A stretch of 38,521 nt of DNA from Caulobacterales bacterium RIFCSPHIGHO2_01_FULL_70_19 (GTDB lineage: Bacteria > Pseudomonadota > Alphaproteobacteria > Caulobacterales > Caulobacteraceae), in contig MGLK01000017.1 of assembly GCA_001794825.1 (NCBI GenBank), positions 88,366 through 126,886 on the forward strand. Reading direction: 5' to 3'. Positions 25,608 to 34,407 of this stretch are shown piece by piece. Below the pieces are notes generated by a model. The model was not told the DNA's origin, did not search any database, and saw only the letters and a program-made list of their open reading frames with translations. The translations under genes and the position numbers were made by a program. Every line of letters starts with the position of its first letter. Within the stretch, counting starts at the first letter, position 1.

Positions 25608-25629
25608 GTTATAAGAATATAACATTATC
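25601..25629 (+). promoter_or_regulatory. Promoter of the SRPBCC gene with embedded ArsR operator
   Basis: TTGACA (25601-25606), 17-base spacer, ATTATC (25624-25629). A perfect inverted repeat TGTTATA-AGAA-TATAACA (25607-25624) fills the spacer and touches the -10 element. Bound repressor would block this promoter and cover the start of the arsR gene. Confidence 0.75.
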
Positions 25630-25653
25630 GACCGCCCACAAGGAGCGAGCCCG

Positions 25654-26130
25654 ATGGAGCTGAAGTTCAAGGTGTCCGGCCGCATCGCCCGGCCGGTGGA
25701 GGAGGTCTTCGAGGCCGTCGCCGATCCGGCGAAACTGTCCGCCTACTTCACCACCGGCGGCGCGGTCGGCCGGATGGAGACGGGCAGGACCGTCCAGTGG
25801 GAGTTCGCCGACTTTCCCGGCGCCTTTCCGGTCGAGGTCGTCGAGGTCCAGCCGAACCGGCGCATCGTCCTGAAGTGGGAGGCCAGCGAGGGTCCGCCGG
25901 AGGGCGGCGAGGCGACGCCGGGCGCCGCCTACATGACCACGGTGACCTTCACCTTCGAGCCGCTGGACGACGGCCGGACGCTGGTGACCATCGAGGAAAG
26001 CGGCTGGCGTGAGACGCCGGCGGGCCTCAAGGCTGCCTTCGGCAACTGCCAGGGCTGGTCGCAGATGCTGGCGGCCCTCAAGGCCTGGGTGGAGCACGGC
26101 GTCAATCTTCGGGAGGGCTTCTACGTCTGA
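25654..26130 (+). CDS. SRPBCC / AHSA1-like domain protein
   Basis: A 158-residue START-like helix-grip protein of the AHSA1 group. RIARPVEEVFEAVADPAKLSAYFTTGG is the typical N-terminal strand-helix. The segment about 70-115 (RRIVLKWEASEG, then TTVTFTFEPLDDGRTLVTIEESGW) forms the sheet, and the C-terminal long helix holds NCQGWSQMLAALKAWVEHG. Such proteins bind small hydrophobic ligands and are often paired with an ArsR repressor, as here. The ATG follows AAGGAG by eight bases. No ligand can be named. Confidence 0.92.
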   Translation: MELKFKVSGRIARPVEEVFEAVADPAKLSAYFTTGGAVGRMETGRTVQWEFADFPGAFPVEVVEVQPNRRIVLKWEASEGPPEGGEATPGAAYMTTVTFTFEPLDDGRTLVTIEESGWRETPAGLKAAFGNCQGWSQMLAALKAWVEHGVNLREGFYV

Positions 26131-26133
26131 GCC

Positions 26134-26610
26134 TCACACCGGCAGCGCGCCCCGCTTGACCACCGTCCGCATCGCCACGCTGGACGACACCCGGCTGACC
26201 CCCGGAATCCGCGTCAGCTCCCGCGAGTGGACCCGCTCGAGATCGTCGACGTCGCGCACCACCAGGCGCAGCAGATAGTCCGAACCGCCCGTCATCAGGT
26301 AGCACTCGACCACCTCCGGCACCGCGGCGATGGCCGTCTCGAAGGCGGTCAGGGCCGCCTCGGCCTGGGAGGACAGGGTGACGGTGACGAAGACGCTGAT
26401 CGGCAGGCCGACCGCCCGTTCGTTGATGATGGCGGTATAGCGGCTGATCACCTCCGCCGCCTCCAGCGCCCTGAGCCGACGCAGGCAGGCGCTCTCCGAC
26501 AGGTTCACCGCCTTGGCCAGGTCGGCGTTGGTCATGCGCCCGTCGGCCTGCAGGGCGCGGATCATCTTGCGGTCGGTGTCGTCCAGGGCGACGGCGGAAA
26601 TCGTCTTCAA
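26134..26610 (-). CDS. Lrp/AsnC-family regulator, probably of alanine dehydrogenase
   Basis: Regulator of about 158 residues. The N-terminal helix-turn-helix is LDDTDRKMIRALQADGRMTNADLAKAVNLSESACLRRLRALEA. The RAM ligand domain holds SVFVTVTLSSQAEAALTAFE, VVECYLMTGGSDYLLRLVVRD and LTRIPGVSRVSSSVAMRTV. I place the start at TTG 26610, six bases after GAGG; a GTG four codons earlier is an alternative. The frame is open back to 26739, but those codons are non-coding by composition. It diverges from ald with about 146 bases between. This is the usual arrangement for an Lrp-type activator (AldR-like) that responds to alanine. Confidence 0.9.
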   Translation of the reverse strand: MKTISAVALDDTDRKMIRALQADGRMTNADLAKAVNLSESACLRRLRALEAAEVISRYTAIINERAVGLPISVFVTVTLSSQAEAALTAFETAIAAVPEVVECYLMTGGSDYLLRLVVRDVDDLERVHSRELTRIPGVSRVSSSVAMRTVVKRGALPV

Positions 26611-26622
26611 ACGCGGCCTCAC

Positions 26623-26637
26623 TCGCAGTTTCTGCGA
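26623..26637. promoter_or_regulatory. Possible Lrp-type operator between regulator and ald
   Basis: TCGCAG-TTT-CTGCGA is a perfect 6-bp inverted repeat with a 3-base A/T centre. It lies directly upstream of the regulator's start codon in the divergent region. Lrp-type sites are often short palindromes with A/T centres. Single copy, by eye only. Confidence 0.35.
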
Positions 26638-26756
26638 CTTTACGCCGTTCACTCGCCGAAAAGAACAGGAACCTGCGCCCGCCCCGCCGCTAGATTGCGC
26701 CGCGAAGCGAGCCGGCCGCAGAGCCGTCCGCGCCCCCATCAGACGAGGAAACTCCC

Positions 26757-27875
26757 ATGCGCGTCGGCGTCCCCAAGGAGATCAAGAAGAACGAGCACCG
26801 CATCGGCCTGACGCCGACGGCGGTCCGCGAATATGTGGCCCACGGCCACGCGGTGTCGGTCGAGGGCGGGGCCGGCCTGGGCGCCGGCTTCACCGACGAG
26901 GACTACGTGAAGGCCGGCGCGAAGATCGTCGTCACCGCCGCCGAGATCTTTGCGAACAACGACATGATCGTGAAGGTCAAGGAGCCCCAGAAGGTCGAGT
27001 GGGAGATGCTCCGCGAGGACCAGATCCTGTTCACCTACCTGCACCTCGCGCCCGATCCGGAGCAGACGAAGGGGCTGATCGCCTCCAAGTGCGCGGCCAT
27101 CGCCTACGAGACCGTGACCGACGCCCGCGGCGGCCTGCCGCTGCTGGCCCCGATGTCCGAGGTGGCCGGCCGCATCGCCGTCTTCTCGGCCGCCGAGACC
27201 CTGCTCAAGCACAACGGCGGCATGGGCCTGCTGTTCTGCGGCGTCCCGGGCGTGGCCCCGGCCCGCGTGCTGGTGCTGGGCGGGGGCGTCGTCGGCCTGA
27301 ACGCCGCGCGCATGGCCATGGGCCTGGGCGCCGAGGTGGTGGTGCTGGAGCGCTCCATCCCCCGCATGGCCTACATCGACGAGATCACCAACGGCCGCGT
27401 CGTGACCCGCTACTCCTCGATCGGCGCGATTGAGGAGGAGATGCTGAAGGCCGACGTCATCATCGGCGCCGTGCTGGTGCCGGGCGCCGAGGCCCCCAAG
27501 CTGATCAAGCGCGAGCACCTGAAGCGGATGAAGCCGGGCTCCGTGCTGGTGGACGTGGCCATCGACCAGGGCGGCTGCTTCGAGACCTCGAGGCCGACCA
27601 CTCACGAGGACCCGACCTACGTCATCGACGGCGTGGTCCACTACTGCGTCGCCAACATGCCCGGGGCCGCCCCGCGCACCTCGTCGGAGGCCCTCAACAA
27701 CGCCACCCTGCCGTTCGGCCTGGCGCTGGCCGACAAGGGGCTCGAGGCGCTGCGCGAGAACCCGCACCTGGCCCGAGGCCTGAACGTCCTGAAGGGCGAG
27801 ATCACCTACCCGGCCGTGGCCGAGGCGATGGGGCTGGGCTGGTCGGACCCGTTCGGGGTCTGGGCGAAGGGCTGA
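26757..27875 (+). CDS. ald: Alanine dehydrogenase
   Basis: Ald interconverts L-alanine and pyruvate plus ammonia with NAD. The 372-residue protein starts [20 protein letters not shown], where Arg15 binds the substrate carboxylate. It has Lys-containing VKVKEPQ, the catalytic His in YLHLAPDP and the NAD fold [40 protein letters not shown] is diagnostic, and [21 protein letters not shown] closes the active site. Length and ends are normal. It diverges from an Lrp-type regulator. A GCTAGATT at 26689-26696 could be its -10 element, without a clear -35, as expected for an activator-dependent promoter. Confidence 0.98.
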   Translation: MRVGVPKEIKKNEHRIGLTPTAVREYVAHGHAVSVEGGAGLGAGFTDEDYVKAGAKIVVTAAEIFANNDMIVKVKEPQKVEWEMLREDQILFTYLHLAPDPEQTKGLIASKCAAIAYETVTDARGGLPLLAPMSEVAGRIAVFSAAETLLKHNGGMGLLFCGVPGVAPARVLVLGGGVVGLNAARMAMGLGAEVVVLERSIPRMAYIDEITNGRVVTRYSSIGAIEEEMLKADVIIGAVLVPGAEAPKLIKREHLKRMKPGSVLVDVAIDQGGCFETSRPTTHEDPTYVIDGVVHYCVANMPGAAPRTSSEALNNATLPFGLALADKGLEALRENPHLARGLNVLKGEITYPAVAEAMGLGWSDPFGVWAKG

Positions 27876-27896
27876 CGGCGCCGGTCGTTCAAGGCC

Positions 27897-28928
27897 TCAA
27901 TCTAGCTCAGGGCGGACCTGCTCCGGGTCCGCCCGGACCTGCGCGATGACCTCCTCGATCGCGGCGACGACGGCGCGGGGCTGATCCAGCTGGATGAAAT
28001 GGCCCGCGCCTTTCACGACAGTCCATCGGCCGCGAGTCGAGCGTTCGGCCAGCCGGCGGTGGCCGTCCTGCCAGTGCCGACTAAATGTCAGCCGCCGCTC
28101 TGCTGTCCGCCATGAACTTGAGGGGGGATCGGCCGCGCTCAGGGCCACCAGCGGGAGATCGCGCCACAATCCGTCGAGCTCCGCCGCCTGCTGCTGCGAC
28201 ACGCTCAAACGATCGTCACGCGAGAAGAAGTTCACTGACTGGGAATACTCGGCCTCGTACCAGGCGGGGCCGGTGACCGCATGGAGCAGATACCGCGCCT
28301 CGCCGGGCGGCAGGTCCTCGCCGACCGGAAAGCAGCCGTGCGCCCGCAGGTTCTGGCGGGTCAAATCACCGGCTCGGGCGACGCGGGCGCAGTCGAGCAA
28401 GCCCTGCTCGCCACGTTCGATATGGGGAAGCTCGACGGTTCGGTCCTCGTCCGACCGCCACCGCTCCTGCCCAACAAATCCCGCGTCCACCAGAACCAGA
28501 CCGGCGATCTGCTCGGGAAACCGGCTTGCATACACGGTGGCGTAGAAGCCCCCGATGGAGTGTCCAACCATCACCACCGGGCCGTCGATCTGTTCGGCCT
28601 CCAGAAGCGCGCGCAGGTCATTCGTGACGCTCAGCGCGGTGACGGCTTCCGCCGGGGGATCGCTGTAGCCGAAGCCGGCCCGGTCGTAGAAGCAGGTGCG
28701 CGTGAGGGCTGAAATTGCGGGTTGAACCGCCTTCCAGTTCGCGATGTTGCCTTCGCCACCCTGCTCGAAGAGCACGACCGGCGCACCTTCGCCGATGCAG
28801 AAGAAGTTCAGGCGGCGGCCGTCTTCGATCTCCACCAGATGCGGTTCGGCCAGTCGGCCGTCCAGCGATGGATCGGAGGACTGCAGAGCGGCTACCCCAA
28901 GCAACAGACCTAACAGCAACGACGTCAT
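27897..28928 (-). CDS. Exported or membrane-anchored alpha/beta hydrolase
   Basis: Hydrolase of about 343 residues. It has a hydrophobic N-terminus (MTSLLLGLLLGVAALQSSDPS) that may be a signal peptide or anchor. The fold runs through VVLFEQGGEGNIANWKAV and CFYDRAGFGYSDPP, the nucleophile elbow is VGHSIGGFYA, and the catalytic His is in GAGHFIQLDQPRAV. Asp in the acid position is less clear (ALSAADPPSSS). The frame is open to 29063 and the start is uncertain: ATG 28928 has a weak ribosome site and no basic residues before the hydrophobic run. Third-position base use looks more A+T-rich than its neighbours, and the gene interrupts ald-obgE, so it may be a later arrival. Substrate unknown. Confidence 0.82.
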   Translation of the reverse strand: MTSLLLGLLLGVAALQSSDPSLDGRLAEPHLVEIEDGRRLNFFCIGEGAPVVLFEQGGEGNIANWKAVQPAISALTRTCFYDRAGFGYSDPPAEAVTALSVTNDLRALLEAEQIDGPVVMVGHSIGGFYATVYASRFPEQIAGLVLVDAGFVGQERWRSDEDRTVELPHIERGEQGLLDCARVARAGDLTRQNLRAHGCFPVGEDLPPGEARYLLHAVTGPAWYEAEYSQSVNFFSRDDRLSVSQQQAAELDGLWRDLPLVALSAADPPSSSWRTAERRLTFSRHWQDGHRRLAERSTRGRWTVVKGAGHFIQLDQPRAVVAAIEEVIAQVRADPEQVRPELD

Positions 28929-29105
28929 GAGGGCCACCAGGTTGATGTTTGCGGAAGGTGCGCGCCAGACGCGAACCTCGTCAAGCAACGCTGGGCCGCC
29001 TAGGACGAGGCTATCCTGCCTCGTTGCGGTCCCTGCCTGTAATTCGCCGCTCTCTTCCGGCATAAGCCGCGCTCAGGCAGCGAGCGACCGCGTCGCGAGC
29101 GGTAG

Positions 29106-30179
<1,074 letters not shown>

Positions 30180-30230
30180 TTTCGACGTGAACGGGCGCAT
30201 GTCTTTCCCGTTGGACGGGAGGGCATGGTC

Positions 30231-31226
30231 ATGTTTCGCTTCGCCAGGGCGGCCGCCGCGGGTCTCGCCGCGCTGACATTGTCGGCTTTTCAGGCCGTCC
30301 CGCCGCAGCTTCCGCCCCGCCTCGCGGCGTTGGCCGACGATGTCGCAGCGGCCCGGGCCTTCGACTATATGGCGCTGAAAGCCGAAGGGGCGGACCTCAA
30401 GGCGCTGTCCGACGCGGTCTACATGCGGGCGCGCGTCGACAGCGACAGCCGCCGCTGTTTCACCGAGGCGGAGCGCCTCCTGCAGGCTGAACTCGCGGGA
30501 GCGGCCCTCGCCGCAGACGCAGCAGGGGCCGCGGCCGACCGCTCCGCCGCCGAGGCGGCCTGGGGGCGCTGGGAGGCGTTCGGCGACAGCATCATGGCCG
30601 GCGCTCCGGTGGCCGGGCCTCCGTTCAGCCATGTTGCGGAGCGGGTCGCCCTGGCGGAGGCGGCGACCGATCCGCGCGTGCGCGAACTGCTCCGCCGGGC
30701 GGCGCGCGACCAGCTCATCCGGCGCGGCTGGGAGTCGGGCGACGTCGTCTGGGAGACGCCGCCGACGCCGGGGGCGCGCAGCCGCTTCGAAAGCCGCCTC
30801 GCCGCCCGGATGTGCGAAACGGATGGCGAGAATACCGCCTGGCTCAAGGCCGACGTGGCGGCGAACGGCTGGTTCCAGATCTCCGCGCACGGGGAGGACG
30901 CCTCCCGCGCCGCCTGGTTGATGGTCCAGCATGCAGACCGCGACCGGGCGTTCCAGCGGCACGTCTTGAGTCTGCTCGAGCCGCTGGTTGAGGCCGGCGA
31001 GACCGACCCCTCAAACTACGCCTACCTCTATGATCGCGTCGCTGTCGGGGCAAACAGGCCGCAACGGTATGGCACCCAGGGGCAGTGCGGCGCCAGGAAC
31101 GTCTGGGAGCCCTTCGCCCTCGAAGCGCCCGAGCGGGTGGACGAACTTCGCGACGACGTGGATATCGGCCCCCTGGCTGACTACGCCGCGCACATGAACC
31201 GCTTTTGTGCCGACTTCGCCAGTTGA
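30231..31226 (+). CDS. DUF6624 domain protein, exported
   Basis: A 331-residue protein with an N-terminal signal peptide (MFRFARAAAAGLAALTLSAFQAVPP). The C-terminal domain matches the DUF6624 pattern: WLKADVAANGWFQISAHGEDASRAAWLMVQHADRD, then FQRHVLSLLEPLVEAGE, YAYLYDRVAVGANRPQRYGTQ. Function of that domain is unknown. The central part (about 30-190) is helical and unassigned. A GGGAGGG at 30217-30223 is seven bases before ATG 30231, and only one base before an in-frame ATG at 30225, so 30231 is the start. It has no functional link to obgE that I can see. Confidence 0.85.
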   Translation: MFRFARAAAAGLAALTLSAFQAVPPQLPPRLAALADDVAAARAFDYMALKAEGADLKALSDAVYMRARVDSDSRRCFTEAERLLQAELAGAALAADAAGAAADRSAAEAAWGRWEAFGDSIMAGAPVAGPPFSHVAERVALAEAATDPRVRELLRRAARDQLIRRGWESGDVVWETPPTPGARSRFESRLAARMCETDGENTAWLKADVAANGWFQISAHGEDASRAAWLMVQHADRDRAFQRHVLSLLEPLVEAGETDPSNYAYLYDRVAVGANRPQRYGTQGQCGARNVWEPFALEAPERVDELRDDVDIGPLADYAAHMNRFCADFAS

Positions 31227-31276
31227 AACCGGAACCCGCTCCCGCCCCGCTCCTTCCTCCTGAAAGGAGCCACGCC

Positions 31277-31465
31277 ATGACCGACCAGAAGCCGATCCAG
31301 ACCGAGGGGCGCGACGAGAACGGGGCGATCCCGCTCGGGCGGCCGGACGCCTCCACCTCCGATGAGGCGGTGAAGCGCAACGCCGAACGGGAGAAGCAGA
31401 CCGCGGGCCCCGACGGTCCCGACGCCACGGAGGTCGGCGACACCTTCAAGCGCCAGCCGCACTGA
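31277..31465 (+). CDS. Small hydrophilic protein, unknown function
   Basis: A 62-residue, highly charged and probably disordered protein (MTDQKPIQTEGRDENGAIPLG, ending VGDTFKRQPH). It has no cysteine, membrane helix or known domain. AAAGGAG seven bases before the ATG is a very good ribosome site, so it is likely real despite its size. GGAAC at 31231-31235 looks like half an EcfG promoter, but there is no CGTT at the right distance. Unassigned. Confidence 0.7.
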   Translation: MTDQKPIQTEGRDENGAIPLGRPDASTSDEAVKRNAEREKQTAGPDGPDATEVGDTFKRQPH

Positions 31466-31532
31466 TCGTCCGCGACAGCGCCGCTTCGCCGTGTTAGGGC
31501 GCTGGTGAGCATAAGCCCCTCGCGAGCGCGCC

Positions 31533-32207
31533 TTGCCCTTCTTCCACGCCGGTCCCGCGCCCCGCGCCTTCGGCCCCCGCCGCGGGGGGCTGCGCGACGG
31601 GCTGGACCTGCGGCCGGGGATGCGCGTCGGCCTGTTCGGCGGCTCGTTCAATCCGGCCCACGACGGCCACGCCCACGTGGCCGAGACGGCGATGCGGCGG
31701 CTCGATCTCGACCGGGTCGTCTGGCTGGTGTCGCCGCAGAACCCGCTCAAGGACGCGCGGCACACGGCGCCGCTCGCCGAGCGGATGGCGTCGGCGGAGC
31801 GGGCCGCGCGCCAGGCGGCGCACGGGCCCTCGATGATCGTCTCCGACGTCGAGACGCGGCTGGGGACCTGCTGGACCGTCGACACCCTGCGCGCCCTGGT
31901 CGCCCGCCACCCCGGCGTGCGCTTCGTCTGGCTGATGGGCTCCGACAACCTGGCCAGCTTTCACCGCTGGCGGGGCTGGACCGACATCATGCGGCTGATG
32001 CCGGTGGCGGTGATCGCGCGGCCCGGTTCACTGCTGGAAAGCCGCACCGCGCCCGCCGCCGAACGTTTCGCCCGGGCCCGTCTGCCCGACCATCGCGCGC
32101 GCGCCTTGCCGGACTTGGCGGCGCCCGCCTGGACCTGGCTGTCGGCGCCGCTCAACCCCCGCTCGTCGACGGCCCTGCGCGCCGCCGCCGCGGCCGGGAA
32201 CCGGTGA
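31533..32207 (+). CDS. nadD: Nicotinate-nucleotide adenylyltransferase
   Basis: NadD joins nicotinate mononucleotide with ATP in NAD synthesis. The nucleotidyltransferase core begins at about residue 30 with MRVGLFGGSFNPAHDGH, containing the HxGH-type loop. VSPQNPLKD, FVWLMGSDNLASFHRW and the C-terminal RSSTALR (the ISSTxIR-type motif) complete it. I list the TTG at 31533, which includes a 29-residue N-terminal stretch with a basic patch; the ATG at 31620 lacks spacing for a ribosome site but would also give a working core. It heads the cluster nadD-rsfS-rlmH, a common bacterial order. Confidence 0.92.
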   Translation: MPFFHAGPAPRAFGPRRGGLRDGLDLRPGMRVGLFGGSFNPAHDGHAHVAETAMRRLDLDRVVWLVSPQNPLKDARHTAPLAERMASAERAARQAAHGPSMIVSDVETRLGTCWTVDTLRALVARHPGVRFVWLMGSDNLASFHRWRGWTDIMRLMPVAVIARPGSLLESRTAPAAERFARARLPDHRARALPDLAAPAWTWLSAPLNPRSSTALRAAAAAGNR

Positions 32208-32323
32208 CGCGCCGGCCGGTTCGTGCTAGGTAGCCGCTTTCGTAACCGTTCCGGAGCCCTCCGCTGACCCCCTCGCCCGCGCACGATGCGCAAGACGCCG
32301 CCGTCTCGAACACGGCGCACGAG

Positions 32324-32731
32324 ATGGACCCGATCGCGCCCATCCGCACCGAAGACGGTCCGCAGGCTCCCCTCCCGGTCGGCTCGACCGAGCTCGAACA
32401 GGCCATCCTCTCCAAGCTGGACGACGACAAGGCGCAGGACATCGTCCTGATCGACCTGCGCGGCAAGAGCCCCATGTCCGACGCCATGATCGTGGCCTCC
32501 GGCCGCTCGCACCGCCACGTCGGCGCCCTGGCCGACCACCTGCAGCGTCTGTTCAAGGACCACGGTCTCGGCAAGGTGAAGGTCGAGGGCCTGCCGCACT
32601 GCGACTGGGTGCTGCTCGACGCCGGCGACGTCATCGTCCACCTGTTCCGGCCGGAAGTCCGCGCCTTCTACAACATCGAGAAGATCTGGTCGGTCGACAG
32701 CGGCCATCGCGGCGCCGCCCGCGCCTCCTGA
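32324..32731 (+). CDS. rsfS: Ribosome silencing factor RsfS
   Basis: RsfS binds ribosomal protein L14 and blocks subunit joining in starved cells. The 135-residue product carries ILSKLDDDKAQDIVLIDLRGKSPMSDAMIVASGRSHRHVGALADHL and, at the C-terminal end, the motif region CDWVLLDAGDVIVHLFRPEVRAFYNIEKIW. ATG 32324 has no clear ribosome site. The same frame continues upstream without a stop to CTG 32264, which follows GGAG by seven bases and would add 20 residues, so the real start is open. It lies between nadD and rlmH, as in many bacteria. Confidence 0.95.
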   Translation: MDPIAPIRTEDGPQAPLPVGSTELEQAILSKLDDDKAQDIVLIDLRGKSPMSDAMIVASGRSHRHVGALADHLQRLFKDHGLGKVKVEGLPHCDWVLLDAGDVIVHLFRPEVRAFYNIEKIWSVDSGHRGAARAS

Positions 32732-32743
32732 TCGCCTGACGCC

Positions 32744-33208
32744 GTGAAGCTGGGGATCATCGCCATCGGCAAGCCGGGGCGGGGCCCCGAGGCGCAGCTG
32801 GCCGCCGGCTGGGCCGGGCGCGCCACCCTGACCGGCCGGGCGCTGGGCCTTGGCCCCCTCGAGCTGATCGATCTCGAGCCGCGCAAGCCCGGCAAGGCGG
32901 CCGAGGCCGAACTGATCCTGAAGGCGGCCGAGGGCGCCCACCTGATCGCCTGCGACGAGCGCGGCAGGACCTGGTCCAGCCGCGCCTTCGCCGACCACAT
33001 CGCGGGCCTGCGCGACGGCGGCGAGCGGCGACTGGTGTTCGCCATCGGCGGGGCCGACGGCCTCGACGACAGCGTCCGCGCCGCCGCCGCCTCGACCCTC
33101 GCCTTCGGCCCGCAGACCTGGCCGCACGCCCTGGCCCGCGCCATGCTCGCCGAGCAGCTGTACCGGGCGGTGACCATCCTCGCCGGTTCGCCCTATCATC
33201 GCGACTGA
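32744..33208 (+). CDS. rlmH: 23S rRNA pseudouridine-1915 N3-methyltransferase RlmH
   Basis: SPOUT-class methyltransferase of 154 residues that modifies pseudouridine 1915 in helix 69 of 23S rRNA. The knot region is LVFAIGGADGLDDSV, and the C-terminus LARAMLAEQLYRAVTILAGSPYHRD is the classical RlmH end. The N-terminal KLGIIAIGKPGRGPEAQLAAGW also fits. The start is GTG 32744, 12 bases after the rsfS stop. The stop overlaps the next start by one base (TGATG), so the M23-like gene is translationally linked. Confidence 0.97.
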   Translation: MKLGIIAIGKPGRGPEAQLAAGWAGRATLTGRALGLGPLELIDLEPRKPGKAAEAELILKAAEGAHLIACDERGRTWSSRAFADHIAGLRDGGERRLVFAIGGADGLDDSVRAAAASTLAFGPQTWPHALARAMLAEQLYRAVTILAGSPYHRD

Positions 33209-34266
33209 TGCGCCCGCTCCTGCTCGCCGCCGTCGCCCTCGCCGCCGCCGTGCCAGTGGCCGCCGCGCCGCAGCCCGCGGGCGAGACGGCGCGGCTGCAG
33301 GCCGAGTTCCGCGACGAACGCGCCCGCGCCCGCAGCCTGAGGACCGAGGCGGCCGAGGCCGGCGCGGAGATCGCGTCTCTCGAACGCGACCTCGCCCGCC
33401 TGCGCGCGCAGGTCGACGCCGACGACGGCCGCCTCGCGGCCCAGCGGGCGCGGTTGCGGGAGCTGGGCCAGCGCGAGTCCGCGCTGATGGCGCGCCTGGC
33501 GCAGGCGCGCGGCCGGCAGGCGCGCCTCCTGTCGGCCCTGCAGACCCTGAGCCGGCGGCCGCCGCCGCCCCTGCTGGTTCCGGCGGAACGGGCGGTCGAC
33601 ACGGTGCGGGCCAGCATACTGATGCGCGCCATGGCCCCCGAGCTGCAGGCGCGGGCCCGGGCGCTCGCCGACCAGCAGGCGGAGCTGGCCCGCATCCGCC
33701 GTCTCGCCGCCCTGAACAGCGAGCAGCTGTTCACCACCGAGAGCGCCCGCGGCGACCGTCGCGCCGAGATCGAACGGCTGGCCGCGCGCAAGGCGTCGCT
33801 TCAGGCGGTGCTGCGGGCCGAGGCGCGCGAGGCCGAGCGGGCCGCCGCCGCCCTCGAGGCCCGCTTGCGGCAGATCGGGGCCGAGGTTCCGGCCGAGGGC
33901 GAGGCGCCGTCCCCGGTCGCGCGCCTGCCGGCCGGGCGGTCCAGCCTGACTTCGCCGGTGGCCGGACCGCCGTCCGAGCGCGGCGCCGCCGGCTGGCGCT
34001 GGCGGGGCGACGGACTGGAGGCCCGCGCGCCGGCGAACGGCCGGGTGGCGTGGACGGGCCCCCTGTCCGGCTGGGGGCAGGTGGTCATCCTCGACCTCGG
34101 CCCGGGCTGGCGCGGGGTGATCGCGGGTCTGGACGAGGTCGTGGTCGAGACCGGCGCCCGGGTGGCCGACGGCCAGATCCTCGGCCGCGCCGACGCCGGC
34201 GGCGAGATCGCGTTCGAGCTGCGCCGCGAGGAACGGCCGGTGGATCCGGCGCCCTGGCTGCGCTGA
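33208..34266 (+). CDS. EnvC-like factor with degenerate LytM (M23) domain
   Basis: Periplasmic murein hydrolase activator type of 352 residues. It has a signal peptide (MRPLLLAAVALAAAVPVAAA), a coiled coil at about 25-230 (repeated Arg/Glu/Ala helices), and a C-terminal LytM fold (ARAPANGRVAWTGPLSGWGQVVILDLGPGWRGVIAGLD, then FELRREERPVDPAPWL). The zinc ligands are missing. The positions normally held by HxxxD and HLHFE read otherwise (GEIAFELRR), so it should not cut peptidoglycan itself. It more likely activates an amidase, as EnvC does, and as proposed for LdpF in Caulobacter. It is followed by ctpA and a divergent deacetylase, a typical alphaproteobacterial cell-division neighbourhood. Confidence 0.92.
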   Translation: MRPLLLAAVALAAAVPVAAAPQPAGETARLQAEFRDERARARSLRTEAAEAGAEIASLERDLARLRAQVDADDGRLAAQRARLRELGQRESALMARLAQARGRQARLLSALQTLSRRPPPPLLVPAERAVDTVRASILMRAMAPELQARARALADQQAELARIRRLAALNSEQLFTTESARGDRRAEIERLAARKASLQAVLRAEAREAERAAAALEARLRQIGAEVPAEGEAPSPVARLPAGRSSLTSPVAGPPSERGAAGWRWRGDGLEARAPANGRVAWTGPLSGWGQVVILDLGPGWRGVIAGLDEVVVETGARVADGQILGRADAGGEIAFELRREERPVDPAPWLR

Positions 34267-34407
34267 GCGGCCCCCGCCGGGCGAATCCGCTTCCAATCCC
34301 CGGATGACGCTGATTTTATCGGGCGAACGCCGGCGCGCCACGAATTCGGACCACGGACCTCCTAGATGGGAGAACCGGTCGGCTCCCGGCCCGAGAGAAG
34401 AAGACGA

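Noticed and set aside
26668..26692. GGAAC upstream of ald as an EcfG promoter
   Set aside because: The position 16 bases later reads GCTA, not CGTT.
31231..31262. GGAAC upstream of the small hydrophilic protein as an EcfG promoter
   Set aside because: CGTT is absent at 16 or 17 bases; the sequence there is CCTT.
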